From contig NZ_JADKSJ010000001.1 in the NCBI RefSeq assembly GCF_015351235.1, forward strand, positions 2,435,668 to 2,499,667: a stretch of 64,000 nt of DNA, in the 5' to 3' direction. Below the pieces are notes generated by a model. That model searched no databases and was not told the DNA's origin. It saw only the letters and a list, made by a program, of their open reading frames with translations. The DNA comes from Plantibacter sp. VKM Ac-2880 (GTDB taxonomy: Bacteria; Actinomycetota; Actinomycetes; Actinomycetales; Microbacteriaceae). Positions within the stretch are counted from its first letter, which is position 1. Every line of letters starts with the position of its first letter. Shown piece after piece: positions 1 through 7,173 of this stretch. Made by a program: the position numbers and the translations under genes.

Positions 1-72
1 CAGCTCATACGCGGCACGGAACGCCCGGATGGCGATCTCTCCGCGATTGGCGACAAGAATCTTCCTGAACAT
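1..72 (-). CDS. pyc: Pyruvate carboxylase, N-terminal 24 residues (partial)
   Basis: Only the first 24 codons are inside the window; the gene runs off the left edge on the minus strand. The peptide starts MFRKILVANRGEIAIRAF, the universal N-terminus of the ATP-grasp biotin carboxylase domain. The continuation RAAYEL is typical of actinobacterial pyruvate carboxylases, which make oxaloacetate from pyruvate and bicarbonate. A biotin carboxylase subunit of an acyl-CoA carboxylase begins similarly and cannot be fully excluded from 24 residues. It is transcribed away from the ParA gene with 73 bp between the two starts. Confidence 0.75.
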   Translation of the reverse strand, partial: MFRKILVANRGEIAIRAFRAAYEL

Positions 73-102
73 GGAACCCTTTCCACAACAGCCAACTCAG
101 CA

Positions 103-141
103 AACGTTGAGATTCCCTAGCCTAGTCACGGTAACGTTGAG
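103..141. promoter_or_regulatory. Pair of AACGTTGAG direct repeats between pyc and parA-like gene
   Basis: AACGTTGAG occurs at 103-111 and again at 133-141, a 30-bp period (about three helical turns). Each copy contains the palindrome AACGTT. TAGCCT (118-123) between them resembles a -10 hexamer for the rightward gene. The spacing suggests a regulator contacting both sites on one DNA face, but no regulator is identified. Confidence 0.35.
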
Positions 142-145
142 CCTT

Positions 146-1012
146 GTGCATGTACTCAGCGTTAGCTCCCTGAAGGGGGGCGTCGGCAAGACCACCGTCA
201 CCCTTGGCCTGGCTTCCGCCGCGTTCTCGAAGGACATCCGCACGTTGGTCGTGGATCTCGACCCGCAATCCGACGTCTCGACCGGCATGGCCGTCGACGT
301 CGCCGGTCACCTCACGGTGACGGATGTGCTGACCTCGCCGAAGAAGAAGATCGTCGAGCAGGCGATCGTGGCGAGCGGCTGGACGAAGATCCACCCGGGC
401 AAGATGGACGTCATGATCGGCAGTCCGTCCGCGATCAACTTCGACGGCCCGCACCCGAGCATCCGCGACATCTGGCGACTCGAAGAGGCGCTCGCACACG
501 TCGAGGAGGAGTACGACCTCGTCCTCATCGACAGCGCCCCCTCGCTCAACGCCCTCACCCGCACGGCATGGGCCGCCAGCGACCGCGTGGCCGTCGTCAC
601 CGAGCCCGGCCTCTTCTCCGTCTCCGCGGCCGACCGCGCGCTCCGCGCCGTCGAGGAGATCCGTCGCGGGCTGAGCCCCCGGCTCCAGCCGCTCGGCATC
701 ATCGTCAACCGGGTGCGGCCTCAGTCCATGGAGCACCAGTTCCGCATCAAGGAACTCCGCGACATGTTCGGCCCCCTCATCCTCAACCCGCAGCTCCTCG
801 AGCGCACCTCCCTGCAGCAGGCCCAGGGCGCGGCGAAGCCCGTCCACGTCTGGCCGGGCGACACGGCGCAGGAGATGGCGAAGAACTTCGACTCGCTCCT
901 CGACCGAGTGCTACGCACCGGCCGGGTCGGCGAGTACGCCGACGGCGCTCCCCCGGAGCCCGCGGCCGTGACCAGCACCTCCACCGTCGAGACGCCCGTC
1001 ACCGAAGGCTGA
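146..1012 (+). CDS. ParA/MinD-family partitioning ATPase
   Basis: The protein is 288 aa from the GTG at 146. Upstream in-frame codons are not protein-like, and the natural ParA N-terminus HVLSVSSLKGGVGKTT begins there. Residues 9-17 form the deviant Walker A (KGGVGKTT), followed by DLDPQSDVS (Walker A' region) and the Walker B-like DLVLIDSAPS. Such ATPases bind ATP, dimerise and move cargo (DNA or cell-pole proteins) over the nucleoid. No parB lies next to it, so this is probably not the oriC parAB pair but an orphan ParA. The tail after about residue 260 is low complexity (Pro, Ala, Thr). It converges with the merR gene across a stretch of repeats. Confidence 0.85.
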   Translation: MHVLSVSSLKGGVGKTTVTLGLASAAFSKDIRTLVVDLDPQSDVSTGMAVDVAGHLTVTDVLTSPKKKIVEQAIVASGWTKIHPGKMDVMIGSPSAINFDGPHPSIRDIWRLEEALAHVEEEYDLVLIDSAPSLNALTRTAWAASDRVAVVTEPGLFSVSAADRALRAVEEIRRGLSPRLQPLGIIVNRVRPQSMEHQFRIKELRDMFGPLILNPQLLERTSLQQAQGAAKPVHVWPGDTAQEMAKNFDSLLDRVLRTGRVGEYADGAPPEPAAVTSTSTVETPVTEG

Positions 1013-1085
1013 GCCGGGCGTCGCCCAGAACGGGCGGAGGACGACCGGTGTTCGAGGCTGGCCGTCCGGTGGTTCGAGGATCGAG

Positions 1086-1200
1086 CCCTTCGACAAGCTC
1101 AGGGACCGGCGGCAGGACGGCGCCCTTCGTCAAGCTCACGGACCGGTGCGCGGGCGGGAGCGGCGACTGGCACAGGCCCGGCGACAGGCTCAGAGACCGG
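1086..1200. repeat. Cluster of REP-like CTTCGACAAGCTCAG repeats
   Basis: Three copies lie head to tail: 1086-1109 (CCTTCGACAAGCTCAGGGAC core, intact), 1123-1146 (two substitutions) and 1177-1200 (more diverged). A fourth trace follows at 1201-1226. They fill the gap between the converging parA-like and merR genes. The same unit recurs at 28.2-29.1 kb. Position between 3' ends and graded decay are typical of REP-like extragenic repeats; I see no open reading frame in this gap. Confidence 0.75.
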
Positions 1201-1242
1201 CGACACGGCTCGGGTCCGGGGACCGCTTCAGCGGGGCCCGGG

Positions 1243-1791
1243 TTACGCGGTGCGGGCGGAACGACGAGCGGCGAGTTCGTCCATCGGGTCGGCCGACTGG
1301 GCGTCGAACTCGATGAGGGTCGACTCCACCTCGCGGAGGACCTTGCCGACGGCGATGCCGAAGACACCCTGGCCGCGGCTGACGAGGTCGATGACCTCGT
1401 CGTTGGACGTGCACAGATAGACGCTGGCCCCATCGCTCATGAGCGTGGTCTGGGCGAGGTCGACGATCCCGGCCTCGCGGAGCTGGTCGACCGCGGTGCG
1501 GATCTGCTGGAGGGAGATCCCCGTGTCCAGGAGACGCTTGACGAGCTTCAGGACGAGGATGTCGCGGAACCCGTAGAGACGCTGCGTCCCGGAACCTGAT
1601 GCTCCACGCACGGTGGGCTCGACGAGACCGGTGCGAGCCCAGTAGTCGAGCTGGCGGTAGCTGATGCCGGCAGCGCGGGCGGCGATGGCTCCGCGATAGC
1701 CCTGTCCCTCTTCGAGTTCCGGCAGTCCATCGGTGAACAGCAGCCCGAGGTCACCGTATCGTGACGCACCGTCGCGACTGAGTTCACTCAT
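1243..1791 (-). CDS. MerR-family regulator (Rv1830-like)
   Basis: This 182-aa protein starts at ATG 1791. It has a winged-helix MerR domain at roughly residues 35-110 (GISYRQLDYWARTGLVEP, then RLYGFRDILVLKLVKRLLDTGIS). A C-terminal part (VYLCTSNDEVIDLVSRGQGVFGI) is shared with the actinobacterial Rv1830 family. These proteins lack the usual metal or drug sensor cysteines. In mycobacteria the ortholog sits just downstream of garA, Rv1828 and a bifunctional nuclease gene. Here the same order is kept but the nuclease gene is absent and a 202-bp non-coding gap lies upstream. Confidence 0.85.
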   Translation of the reverse strand: MSELSRDGASRYGDLGLLFTDGLPELEEGQGYRGAIAARAAGISYRQLDYWARTGLVEPTVRGASGSGTQRLYGFRDILVLKLVKRLLDTGISLQQIRTAVDQLREAGIVDLAQTTLMSDGASVYLCTSNDEVIDLVSRGQGVFGIAVGKVLREVESTLIEFDAQSADPMDELAARRSARTA

Positions 1792-1993
1792 GTCTGCTTC
1801 TCCTCGATGTTCGCTTCACGGTCTGCGTGGTCCTGACGGGGGCGTCGGAACGGCTCGGCCGCTTCCACCACGGTATCGATCAGCCGCTGCCAACGTTGCG
1901 ACATCCGTTCGAAACGGGCGGCGTGTCGTGACGAGTGACCGAACTGTGACCTGGCCGTGATGGATGAGGGCAGTCTACGCCCTGGACGGCCCG

Positions 1994-2698
1994 TCAGGAG
2001 GATTGGTGTCGTTCGAGCGCGGTGCGGACGAGGTTCGACCGCACCCCCTCGAGCTGGGCCGCGATCTCCACCGCGCGGTCCGCGGTGCGGGCGCGCCCCG
2101 CGGCGTCGTTCCGCTTGGACACGGCGCTCAGCGCGCTCTCGATCAGGCCGACCTCGCGCTCGACCGAGGCACGGAACCCGCGCAGATGGCGAGGCTCGAT
2201 GCCGGATCGCTGCAGCTCGACCAGGATGCGCAGCAACGACGCCACGTCCTCACCGTAGTTCTCCGCCGGGAGGATCAGGGAGGCGCTCACCGCGTCGTTG
2301 AACAGCATCGGCGTGGCTCCGGCCTCACGGATGAGTTCGTTCCGGGAGAACCTGCGCGCGCTCGGGTGGATCGACGGTGCGCCGACCGCCTGCCCCGAGC
2401 CGGGGAACATCGGAGACCGACCGGCGTCGACCTCGACGAGGTAGGTGCGGATGACCTTCAACGGGAAGTAGTGGTCGCGCTGCATCGACAGGATGAGTCG
2501 CAGCCGGTCCAGATCGTCGCCCGAGAACTTCCGGTATCCGGACTTCGTGCGCGCCGGCGAGACGAGGCCCTGCTCCTCAAGGAAACGGAGCTTCGAATTG
2601 CTCAGCTCAGGGAACTCCGGAGTGAGCCGCGCGAGGACCTGCCCGATGCTGAGCAGCGGAGCAGCATCGCTTCGCGCGTTCGCGCTGGCTGCCGCCAC
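1994..2698 (-). CDS. ftsR: MerR-family regulator, FtsR/Rv1828-like
   Basis: The 234-aa protein starts at GTG 2698, which shares one base with the garA stop (TAGTG), so translation is probably coupled. Residues 15-75 are a MerR helix-turn-helix (LSIGQVLARLTPEFPELSNSKLRF... GYRKFSGDDLDRLRLIL), followed by YFPLKVIRTYL as in Rv1828 and corynebacterial FtsR. The C-terminal half (about 120-225) is helical and binds no obvious metal. In Corynebacterium glutamicum FtsR activates ftsZ; that role here is inferred from orthology. It lies in the pgsA-garA-ftsR operon. Confidence 0.85.
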   Translation of the reverse strand: MAAASANARSDAAPLLSIGQVLARLTPEFPELSNSKLRFLEEQGLVSPARTKSGYRKFSGDDLDRLRLILSMQRDHYFPLKVIRTYLVEVDAGRSPMFPGSGQAVGAPSIHPSARRFSRNELIREAGATPMLFNDAVSASLILPAENYGEDVASLLRILVELQRSGIEPRHLRGFRASVEREVGLIESALSAVSKRNDAAGRARTADRAVEIAAQLEGVRSNLVRTALERHQSS

Positions 2699-3219
2699 TA
2701 GCTTCCCAGCTGGGAGGCGAGGTCGATCCGCGACGCGTAGAAGGTGAGGCGGAACTTGCCGATCTGGACCTCCGCGGCGTCGCGCAGGATGGCCTTGTCG
2801 ATGCGGACGCCGTCGAAGTAGGTGCCGTTCAGCGAGTTGAGGTCGCGGATCTCGAAGGCCGTGCCGTGACGGTGGAACTCCGTGTGGCGACGCGAGACGG
2901 TGACGTCGTCGAGGAAGATGTCGGCTTCGGGGTGCCGGCCGACGGTCGTGACGTCCGCGTCGAGGAGGAAACGAGCTCCGGCGTTCGGCCCGCGACGGAC
3001 GATCAGCAGCGCAGACCCCGACGGGAGTGCCGCGATCGCCTCATGCTCCTCAGCGGTGACGTCGGAGTCGATCGCCGCGAGGGCTGCTCCGAGGTCTTCA
3101 CCGAAGGTGAGTGTCGTGTCGACTTCCCGTTCGCCCGAGCCGCTCGTCGGTGCTCCGTCAGTGACGGATCCCGGCGTGTACGCCCCGGTCGCGGGATACT
3201 TCTCATCGTGCTCAGCCAC
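2698..3219 (-). CDS. garA: FHA-domain signalling protein GarA/OdhI
   Basis: The 173-aa protein starts at GTG 3219, chosen because GAGGAGG lies 7 bases upstream; longer in-frame versions lack such a site. Residues 68-160 are a forkhead-associated domain with GRHPEAD (94-100), SRRH (109-112) and NSLNGTYFDG (128-137), the phosphothreonine-binding residues. The N-terminal VDTTLTF (T35-T36) matches the ETTSVF phospho-switch of GarA/OdhI, which Pkn kinases phosphorylate. The unphosphorylated protein inhibits 2-oxoglutarate dehydrogenase and affects glutamate metabolism. It overlaps the pgsA stop by 8 bp and ftsR by 1 bp, so these three genes form an operon. Confidence 0.9.
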   Translation of the reverse strand: MAEHDEKYPATGAYTPGSVTDGAPTSGSGEREVDTTLTFGEDLGAALAAIDSDVTAEEHEAIAALPSGSALLIVRRGPNAGARFLLDADVTTVGRHPEADIFLDDVTVSRRHTEFHRHGTAFEIRDLNSLNGTYFDGVRIDKAILRDAAEVQIGKFRLTFYASRIDLASQLGS

Positions 3220-3910
3220 CGTCGACCTCCTCTCCGTCAAGCGTATCCGATGTGGCGTGCCTGTCGAGCCGCCCGGACGAGGGTGACGTGACATATCCGG
3301 CACCGTCCGGCCGCCCAGAACGACCGGCACCGGCGATGCGGACGGTCTGCAGCAGGTACAGGACACCCGCCCACCAGTAGAGCGCCGCTCCGGCGATCGA
3401 AGAGACCCAACCGAGTGGCGTCGCGACCATCGCCACGGCAGGGAACGCCGCTCCGAGCATGAGGACCGGGAGCCCGATGAAGAGCAGCGCCGTGCCCCAC
3501 TTCCCGACCCGTGTCACGGGCAGCATCCCCGAGCCGGATCGGTGGAGGACGATCGCCAATCCGACGAGCAGCACGTCCCTCGCCACGACGACGATGAGGA
3601 GCCACCACGGGATGAGGTCGCGGGCGGCCAGGCCGATGAGCGCCGCGATGATGTAGAGCCGGTCGGCCGCGGGATCGAGCTGACGTCCGAGCCGCGTCAT
3701 CTGGTCGAACCGCCTGGCGATCCATCCGTCGAGCAGGTCGGTGACGCCCGAGAACGCGAGCGTCACGAGCGCCCAGAGGGCCTCGCCCTGCACGAGCAGG
3801 ATCAGGAAGACCGGGACGAGCAGGATGCGGAGGACGCTGAGCGCGTTCGGGATCGTGACCAGGCGGTCCTCGCCGGTCCGTCGATGCCCTCGTCCCACCC
3901 CGTCCGTCAC
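3212..3910 (-). CDS. pgsA: CDP-alcohol phosphatidyltransferase (PgsA-like)
   Basis: This 232-aa membrane enzyme has the family signature DGx2ARx8Gx3Dx3D intact (DGWIARRF...GRQLDPAADR), which binds Mg2+ and the CDP-diacylglycerol head. Five or six hydrophobic segments follow. The location upstream of garA matches pgsA2 (Rv1822) of mycobacteria, so phosphatidylglycerophosphate or cardiolipin synthesis is the likely job; the acceptor alcohol cannot be read from sequence. The GTG at 3910 gives the longest form. A second GTG at 3859, just before TIPNALSVLRI, would give a more typical N-terminus and is a real alternative. The C-terminal 45 residues are hydrophilic and unusual for the family. Confidence 0.85.
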   Translation of the reverse strand: MTDGVGRGHRRTGEDRLVTIPNALSVLRILLVPVFLILLVQGEALWALVTLAFSGVTDLLDGWIARRFDQMTRLGRQLDPAADRLYIIAALIGLAARDLIPWWLLIVVVARDVLLVGLAIVLHRSGSGMLPVTRVGKWGTALLFIGLPVLMLGAAFPAVAMVATPLGWVSSIAGAALYWWAGVLYLLQTVRIAGAGRSGRPDGAGYVTSPSSGRLDRHATSDTLDGEEVDGG

Positions 3911-3936
3911 GGGTGGAGTCTACCGAGCGGCTGCTC

Positions 3937-3942
3937 TAGCAT
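3937..3942 (+). promoter_or_regulatory. Leaderless-type -10 hexamer TAGCAT
   Basis: TAGCAT lies exactly six bases before the ATG at 3949, placing the predicted transcription start on the start codon. The intervening CGGAGG also resembles a ribosome binding site but would not be transcribed in this model. Confidence 0.5.
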
Positions 3943-3948
3943 CGGAGG

Positions 3949-4320
3949 ATGGAGAGCCCCTCGAGCGTCCGCGTCGACGCGTGGGTGTGGGCCGTCCGCC
4001 TGACGAAGACCCGCTCCGCCGGCGCCTCCGCTTGTCGCGCCGGCCATGTGCGGGTCAACGGCGACCGCGCGAAACCGGCTCAGCCTGTCCGCATCGGCGA
4101 CGAGGTGCGTCTCCGGGTGGCCGGTTTCGATCGTGTCGTGGAGGTGCGCCGCCTCATCGCGAAACGGGTCGGCGCCGACGTGGCGGCCGAGTGCCTGATC
4201 GACCGCTCTCCCCCGCTTCCGACCCCCGCCGAGCGCCAGGTCGTCGCCGTCCGTGACCGAGGAGCCGGCCGCCCGACCAAGCGCGAACGCCGTGACATCG
4301 AGCGACTCCGAGGCCGTTGA
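3949..4320 (+). CDS. S4-domain RNA-binding protein (Hsp15/RqcP-like)
   Basis: The 123-aa protein starts at ATG 3949. Residues 6-70 form an S4 domain (VRVDAWVWAVRLTKTRSAG... GHVRVNGDRAKPAQPVRIGDEVRL). A basic tail (GRPTKRERRDIERLRGR) follows, as in Hsp15/HslR and the RqcP proteins. These bind stalled 50S subunits carrying peptidyl-tRNA and help ribosome rescue. Assignment between Hsp15 and other small S4 proteins is by length and the RPTKRERR tail. It is divergent from pgsA with 38 bp between starts, so the two promoters must overlap. Confidence 0.85.
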   Translation: MESPSSVRVDAWVWAVRLTKTRSAGASACRAGHVRVNGDRAKPAQPVRIGDEVRLRVAGFDRVVEVRRLIAKRVGADVAAECLIDRSPPLPTPAERQVVAVRDRGAGRPTKRERRDIERLRGR

Positions 4321-4374
4321 GGCACGGAGCGCACCATCGGGCGGCGCTCAGCCGTCGCGGCTGAACCGTTCAGA

Positions 4375-4390
4375 CGGTACCCACGTACCG
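4375..4390. promoter_or_regulatory. Short inverted repeat upstream of vanZ-like gene
   Basis: CGGTAC-CCAC-GTACCG is a perfect 6-bp inverted repeat 27 bp before the VanZ start and just upstream of a -10-like CATGCT (4406-4411). It could be an operator or a weak terminator for the upstream S4 gene; there is no T-run. Confidence 0.25.
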
Positions 4391-4417
4391 CCAAGGTGGC
4401 TGGTGCATGCTTGACGG

Positions 4418-4873
4418 ATGTTCCGTCGCCATCCCGTCCTCAGCACCCTGACCGTGGTGTATCTGGGACTCGTCGCGATGATCACGCTCGGCCCCCGGCC
4501 GTTCGACGGACGGACCGAGTCGCTCGTGTACCGGATCGTCGACGTCCTCGCGCGGTGGGAGACGACCGCCTGGATCACGTACGAGCGGCTGGAGTTCGGA
4601 GCGAACGTCGCCATGTTCGTTCCGATCGGCGTCTTCTTCCTCCTCCTGCTCGGCCGACGCCGGTGGTGGCTCGCCGTGCTGATCGCCGCGACCCTCACCG
4701 TCGCCATCGAGACGGCGCAGCTCACCATCCCCGGACGGGTGAGCGATCCCCGCGACCTCCTCGCCAACACCTCCGGTGCTGTCGCCGGCGTGGTGGTCGG
4801 CCTCGTCCTGACGGCCGGGAGCGGGCGCCGAGCGCGCGCTTCGGCCCGGCGGCGTCCGGCCCTGCAGCACTGA
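4418..4873 (+). CDS. VanZ-family membrane protein
   Basis: The 151-aa protein starts at ATG 4418 and has about four hydrophobic segments (roughly 8-25, 62-80, 87-103, 118-135). VanZ hallmarks are present: ITLGPRPF after the first segment, ERLEFGANVAMFVPIGVFF in the middle, and IETAQLTIPGRVSDPRDLLANTSGA near the end. VanZ proteins change cell-wall drug tolerance in some Gram-positives, but most chromosomal copies have no known function. A very basic tail follows the last membrane segment. The start is preceded by CATGCT at six bases, weakly like a leaderless promoter. Confidence 0.8.
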   Translation: MFRRHPVLSTLTVVYLGLVAMITLGPRPFDGRTESLVYRIVDVLARWETTAWITYERLEFGANVAMFVPIGVFFLLLLGRRRWWLAVLIAATLTVAIETAQLTIPGRVSDPRDLLANTSGAVAGVVVGLVLTAGSGRRARASARRRPALQH

Positions 4874-4932
4874 TCGGGCGGACGTGCCCGTCGACCGGGT
4901 CCAGGCTGAGAGTGGTTCCAAGGCCGCTTCAG

Positions 4933-4938
4933 TAGAGT
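4933..4938 (+). promoter_or_regulatory. Candidate -10 TAGAGT for the alarmone synthetase gene
   Basis: TAGAGT is followed by a leader of about 40 nt that contains the GC-rich inverted repeat GGGCCGTCGGCCC (4945-4957 region). No strong -35 is seen. Confidence 0.3.
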
Positions 4939-4984
4939 GCGAGCGGGCCGTCGGCCCGTCGGATACCGAGCTGGAGTGCAAGCC

Positions 4985-5731
4985 ATGAGTGGACCATCGT
5001 CGTCGGAGAACCTCGAAGAGCTGAAACGGCTCAAGGACGAGTTCACGCGGTTCATGATGCTGTACAAGTTCGGCATCGACGAGATCACGACGAAGTTGAA
5101 CATCCTCAAGGAGGAGTTCACGCAGATCCACGACTACAACCCCATCGAGCACATCAGCTCGCGGTTGAAGTCGCCCGAGAGCATCATCGGGAAGATCGAG
5201 CGGAAGCAGTACGGACAGGACATCGACGACATCCGCGAACACATCACGGACATCGCCGGGATCCGCGTGACCTGCAGCTTCATCTCCGACACCTACAAGG
5301 TGTTCGAGCTGCTCACCAACCAGCAGGACATCACGGTCGTGAAGGTCAAGGACTACATCGCGAACCCCAAGCCGAACGGCTACCAGAGTCTGCACGCCAT
5401 CGTCGAGGTGCCCGTGTTCATGTCGGACGGTGTCGTCCAGGTCCCGGTCGAGATCCAGTTCCGGACGATCGCGATGGACTTCTGGGCCAGCCTCGAGCAC
5501 AAGATCTACTACAAGTACGACAAAGCCGTTCCCGACACCCTGCTGGCGGAGCTCAAGCACGCCGCGGAGGCGGCCTCCCGGCTGGACGCGAAGATGGAGC
5601 ACCTCCACGGCGAGGTCCTCGCCCTCGACAGCGCGACCGCCCCGCAGACCACTCGCGACGGACACCCGAGGCCCCCGTCACTCGCCGACCGCGTCATGAC
5701 CGAACTCATCGACGGGCTGGAGACCCGCTAG
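4985..5731 (+). CDS. Small alarmone synthetase, RelP/RelQ type
   Basis: The 248-aa protein starts at ATG 4985; upstream in-frame codons are not protein-like. It is a stand-alone ppGpp synthetase domain without hydrolase, TGS or ACT regions. Motifs in order are RLKSPES (60-66), DIAGIRVTC (89-97), NPKPNGYQSLH (127-137, GTP-binding Tyr) and EIQFRTIAMDFWASLEHKIYYK (156-177). It transfers pyrophosphate from ATP to GTP/GDP to make (p)ppGpp, supplementing the bifunctional Rel found elsewhere in such genomes. Its stop shares the tetranucleotide CTAG with the stop of the convergent GNAT gene. Confidence 0.9.
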   Translation: MSGPSSSENLEELKRLKDEFTRFMMLYKFGIDEITTKLNILKEEFTQIHDYNPIEHISSRLKSPESIIGKIERKQYGQDIDDIREHITDIAGIRVTCSFISDTYKVFELLTNQQDITVVKVKDYIANPKPNGYQSLHAIVEVPVFMSDGVVQVPVEIQFRTIAMDFWASLEHKIYYKYDKAVPDTLLAELKHAAEAASRLDAKMEHLHGEVLALDSATAPQTTRDGHPRPPSLADRVMTELIDGLETR

Positions 5732-6192
5732 AGCGCCTTCCGCATCTGCACGGCCATCGTCTCGTACCCGAGGGACTCGTAGAGTCCCCGTGCGATGCGG
5801 TTGAACCCGAACACGTTCAGCCCGAGCGTCTTCGCCCCCTGTTCCTTGGCCGCCGTCTCAGCAAGCTGCATGGCCTCCCGGCCGAGCCCTCGTCCGCGGA
5901 AGGGCTCGTCGATCTCCACGTCCCAGATCCACCACTCGTCCGGGTGGCTCGTACTGCGCGGTCCGATCCAGAGGACGCCGACCGCCGTCTCCTCGAGGAC
6001 GACCTCGAAGACGAGATGGCCGACCTGGAGGCGACCGGCGGGGAACGTCTCCGCAAGGGACTGCGCGGCCTTCGCCGTCGCCTCAGCCTCTGTCTCCCCC
6101 GCCTCGATGCGCTCGAGGCGGTACTGCGCGTTCGCCGCGAGCATCCACCCCCGCAGTCGATCGGCTGGCATGCGGACGAGCGTGGCGTTCAT
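5728..6192 (-). CDS. GNAT-family N-acetyltransferase
   Basis: The 154-aa protein starts at ATG 6192, preceded by a GGAGG ribosome site. The GNAT core is residues 55-150: a beta strand with VGVLWIGPR, WWIWDVEIDEPFRGRGLGREAM (acetyl-CoA-binding R/Q-x-x-G-x-G/A loop as RGRGLG), then LGLNVFGFNRIARGLYESLGYE. The substrate is unknown. The ribosome site lies inside the perfect palindrome GAGGATATCCTC (6193-6204), which could base-pair and modulate initiation. It converges with the alarmone synthetase gene, sharing stop bases. Confidence 0.8.
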   Translation of the reverse strand: MNATLVRMPADRLRGWMLAANAQYRLERIEAGETEAEATAKAAQSLAETFPAGRLQVGHLVFEVVLEETAVGVLWIGPRSTSHPDEWWIWDVEIDEPFRGRGLGREAMQLAETAAKEQGAKTLGLNVFGFNRIARGLYESLGYETMAVQMRKAL

Positions 6193-6318
6193 GAGGATAT
6201 CCTCCCAGACGGCCGCGGCGTCCTCGGTCCGTGACGGGAATACTTCACACCCGAACCGTGCTGGACTCCGAAGGACACACGATTGGGACCCGCCCGTCGT
6301 CATCCGGAGAATCGAGAC

Positions 6319-7083
6319 ATGCCGATCGACACCGCACCACATCACGACGCGACCGCCGAGCACGACGCCTGGCGGAAGGACCGTCGCGCCGCCGTGACGG
6401 CACCGCTCGGCAACCTCGCCCTCGTGGAGACCCGCTGGCTCCCCGAGGAGACCCCGGCCACCCTCGACGAAGCTGCGGCGGCCATCGCGGCCGAACAGCC
6501 GGACGGGGTCACCGTGACGACCCTCCGCCGCACCCACCTCGAAACGGGCGCGGACGAGGTCGGCATCCGCAGGTGGGACGCCGCAGCCCCGGCCATCGAG
6601 GCATTCATCGACGTCCCGGTCTTCCCGTACGACCCCTCCTGGGTGCAGACGGCCCACTTCACGCCCGTCGACGGTTCACGGACCGTCCCCTTCGAGCACA
6701 TCCGCGACAACGGCGGCTCGCGCGAGCTGGTCGTCCCGGGTGACATCACGTTCACGAGGGACGGGACGACGTACACGATGAGCGCCTTCGACGACGGCGG
6801 AACCCTCCTCCTCGTGTTCGGCGACGCGACGAACGGCCTCGACGGAGAGACCGGCACCTACGGCGCAGGCCGGTTCCTGTTCGTCGAGCGGACCGACGAC
6901 GGCGGGTTCGGCACCGAGGGCGAGGTCGTCCTCGACTTCAACCGAGCCTTCGTGCCCCCGTGCGGCTTCTCGGTGCAGTACAACTGTCCGATGCCGCCGG
7001 CGCAGAACCGGTTCGCCGAGGAGGTCCGCGCCGGGGAACGCCTCGTCCGGTTCCGCGACGGCTTCGACCTCTACGCCGTCTGA
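6319..7083 (+). CDS. DUF1684-family protein
   Basis: The 254-aa protein starts at ATG 6319. It matches the DUF1684 family in its C-terminal half: GTYGAGRFLFVE around 180-191, and DFNRAFVPPCGFSVQYNCPMP followed by PAQNRF near 212-237. This conserved Cys-containing segment resembles an active or metal site, but no biochemical role is established. There is no signal peptide. The gene is 90 bp upstream of the ABC importer binding protein on the same strand and may be co-transcribed, which would hint at processing of the imported compound. That link is inference. Confidence 0.75.
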   Translation: MPIDTAPHHDATAEHDAWRKDRRAAVTAPLGNLALVETRWLPEETPATLDEAAAAIAAEQPDGVTVTTLRRTHLETGADEVGIRRWDAAAPAIEAFIDVPVFPYDPSWVQTAHFTPVDGSRTVPFEHIRDNGGSRELVVPGDITFTRDGTTYTMSAFDDGGTLLLVFGDATNGLDGETGTYGAGRFLFVERTDDGGFGTEGEVVLDFNRAFVPPCGFSVQYNCPMPPAQNRFAEEVRAGERLVRFRDGFDLYAV

Positions 7084-7100
7084 CCGACGGCACGACGCCC

Positions 7101-7142
7101 CACCCCACCAGCTGCACCTCCCACCCCACCAGCTGCACCTCC
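7101..7142. repeat. Tandem 21-bp duplication
   Basis: Two identical 21-bp units (7101-7121 and 7122-7142, beginning CACCCCACCAGC) stand back to back in the 90-bp gap before the binding-protein gene. A fresh perfect duplication is likely slippage-prone. It sits in the presumed promoter or leader region, just upstream of the AGGAG ribosome site. Confidence 0.8.
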
Positions 7143-7173
7143 CGCATCACCACCCCACACCACAGGAGTATCC

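Noticed and set aside
146-1012. Reading the ParA-family gene as the chromosomal parA of the oriC region
   Set aside because: No parB, rsmG, yidC or rnpA neighbours are present; the context is pyc and the garA cluster.
4370-5665. Minus-strand open frame of about 430 codons over the VanZ and alarmone synthetase genes
   Set aside because: It spans two good genes on the other strand and has no domain.
7101-7142. Possible start of a CRISPR-like array
   Set aside because: The two 21-bp units are adjacent without spacers and there are no cas genes.
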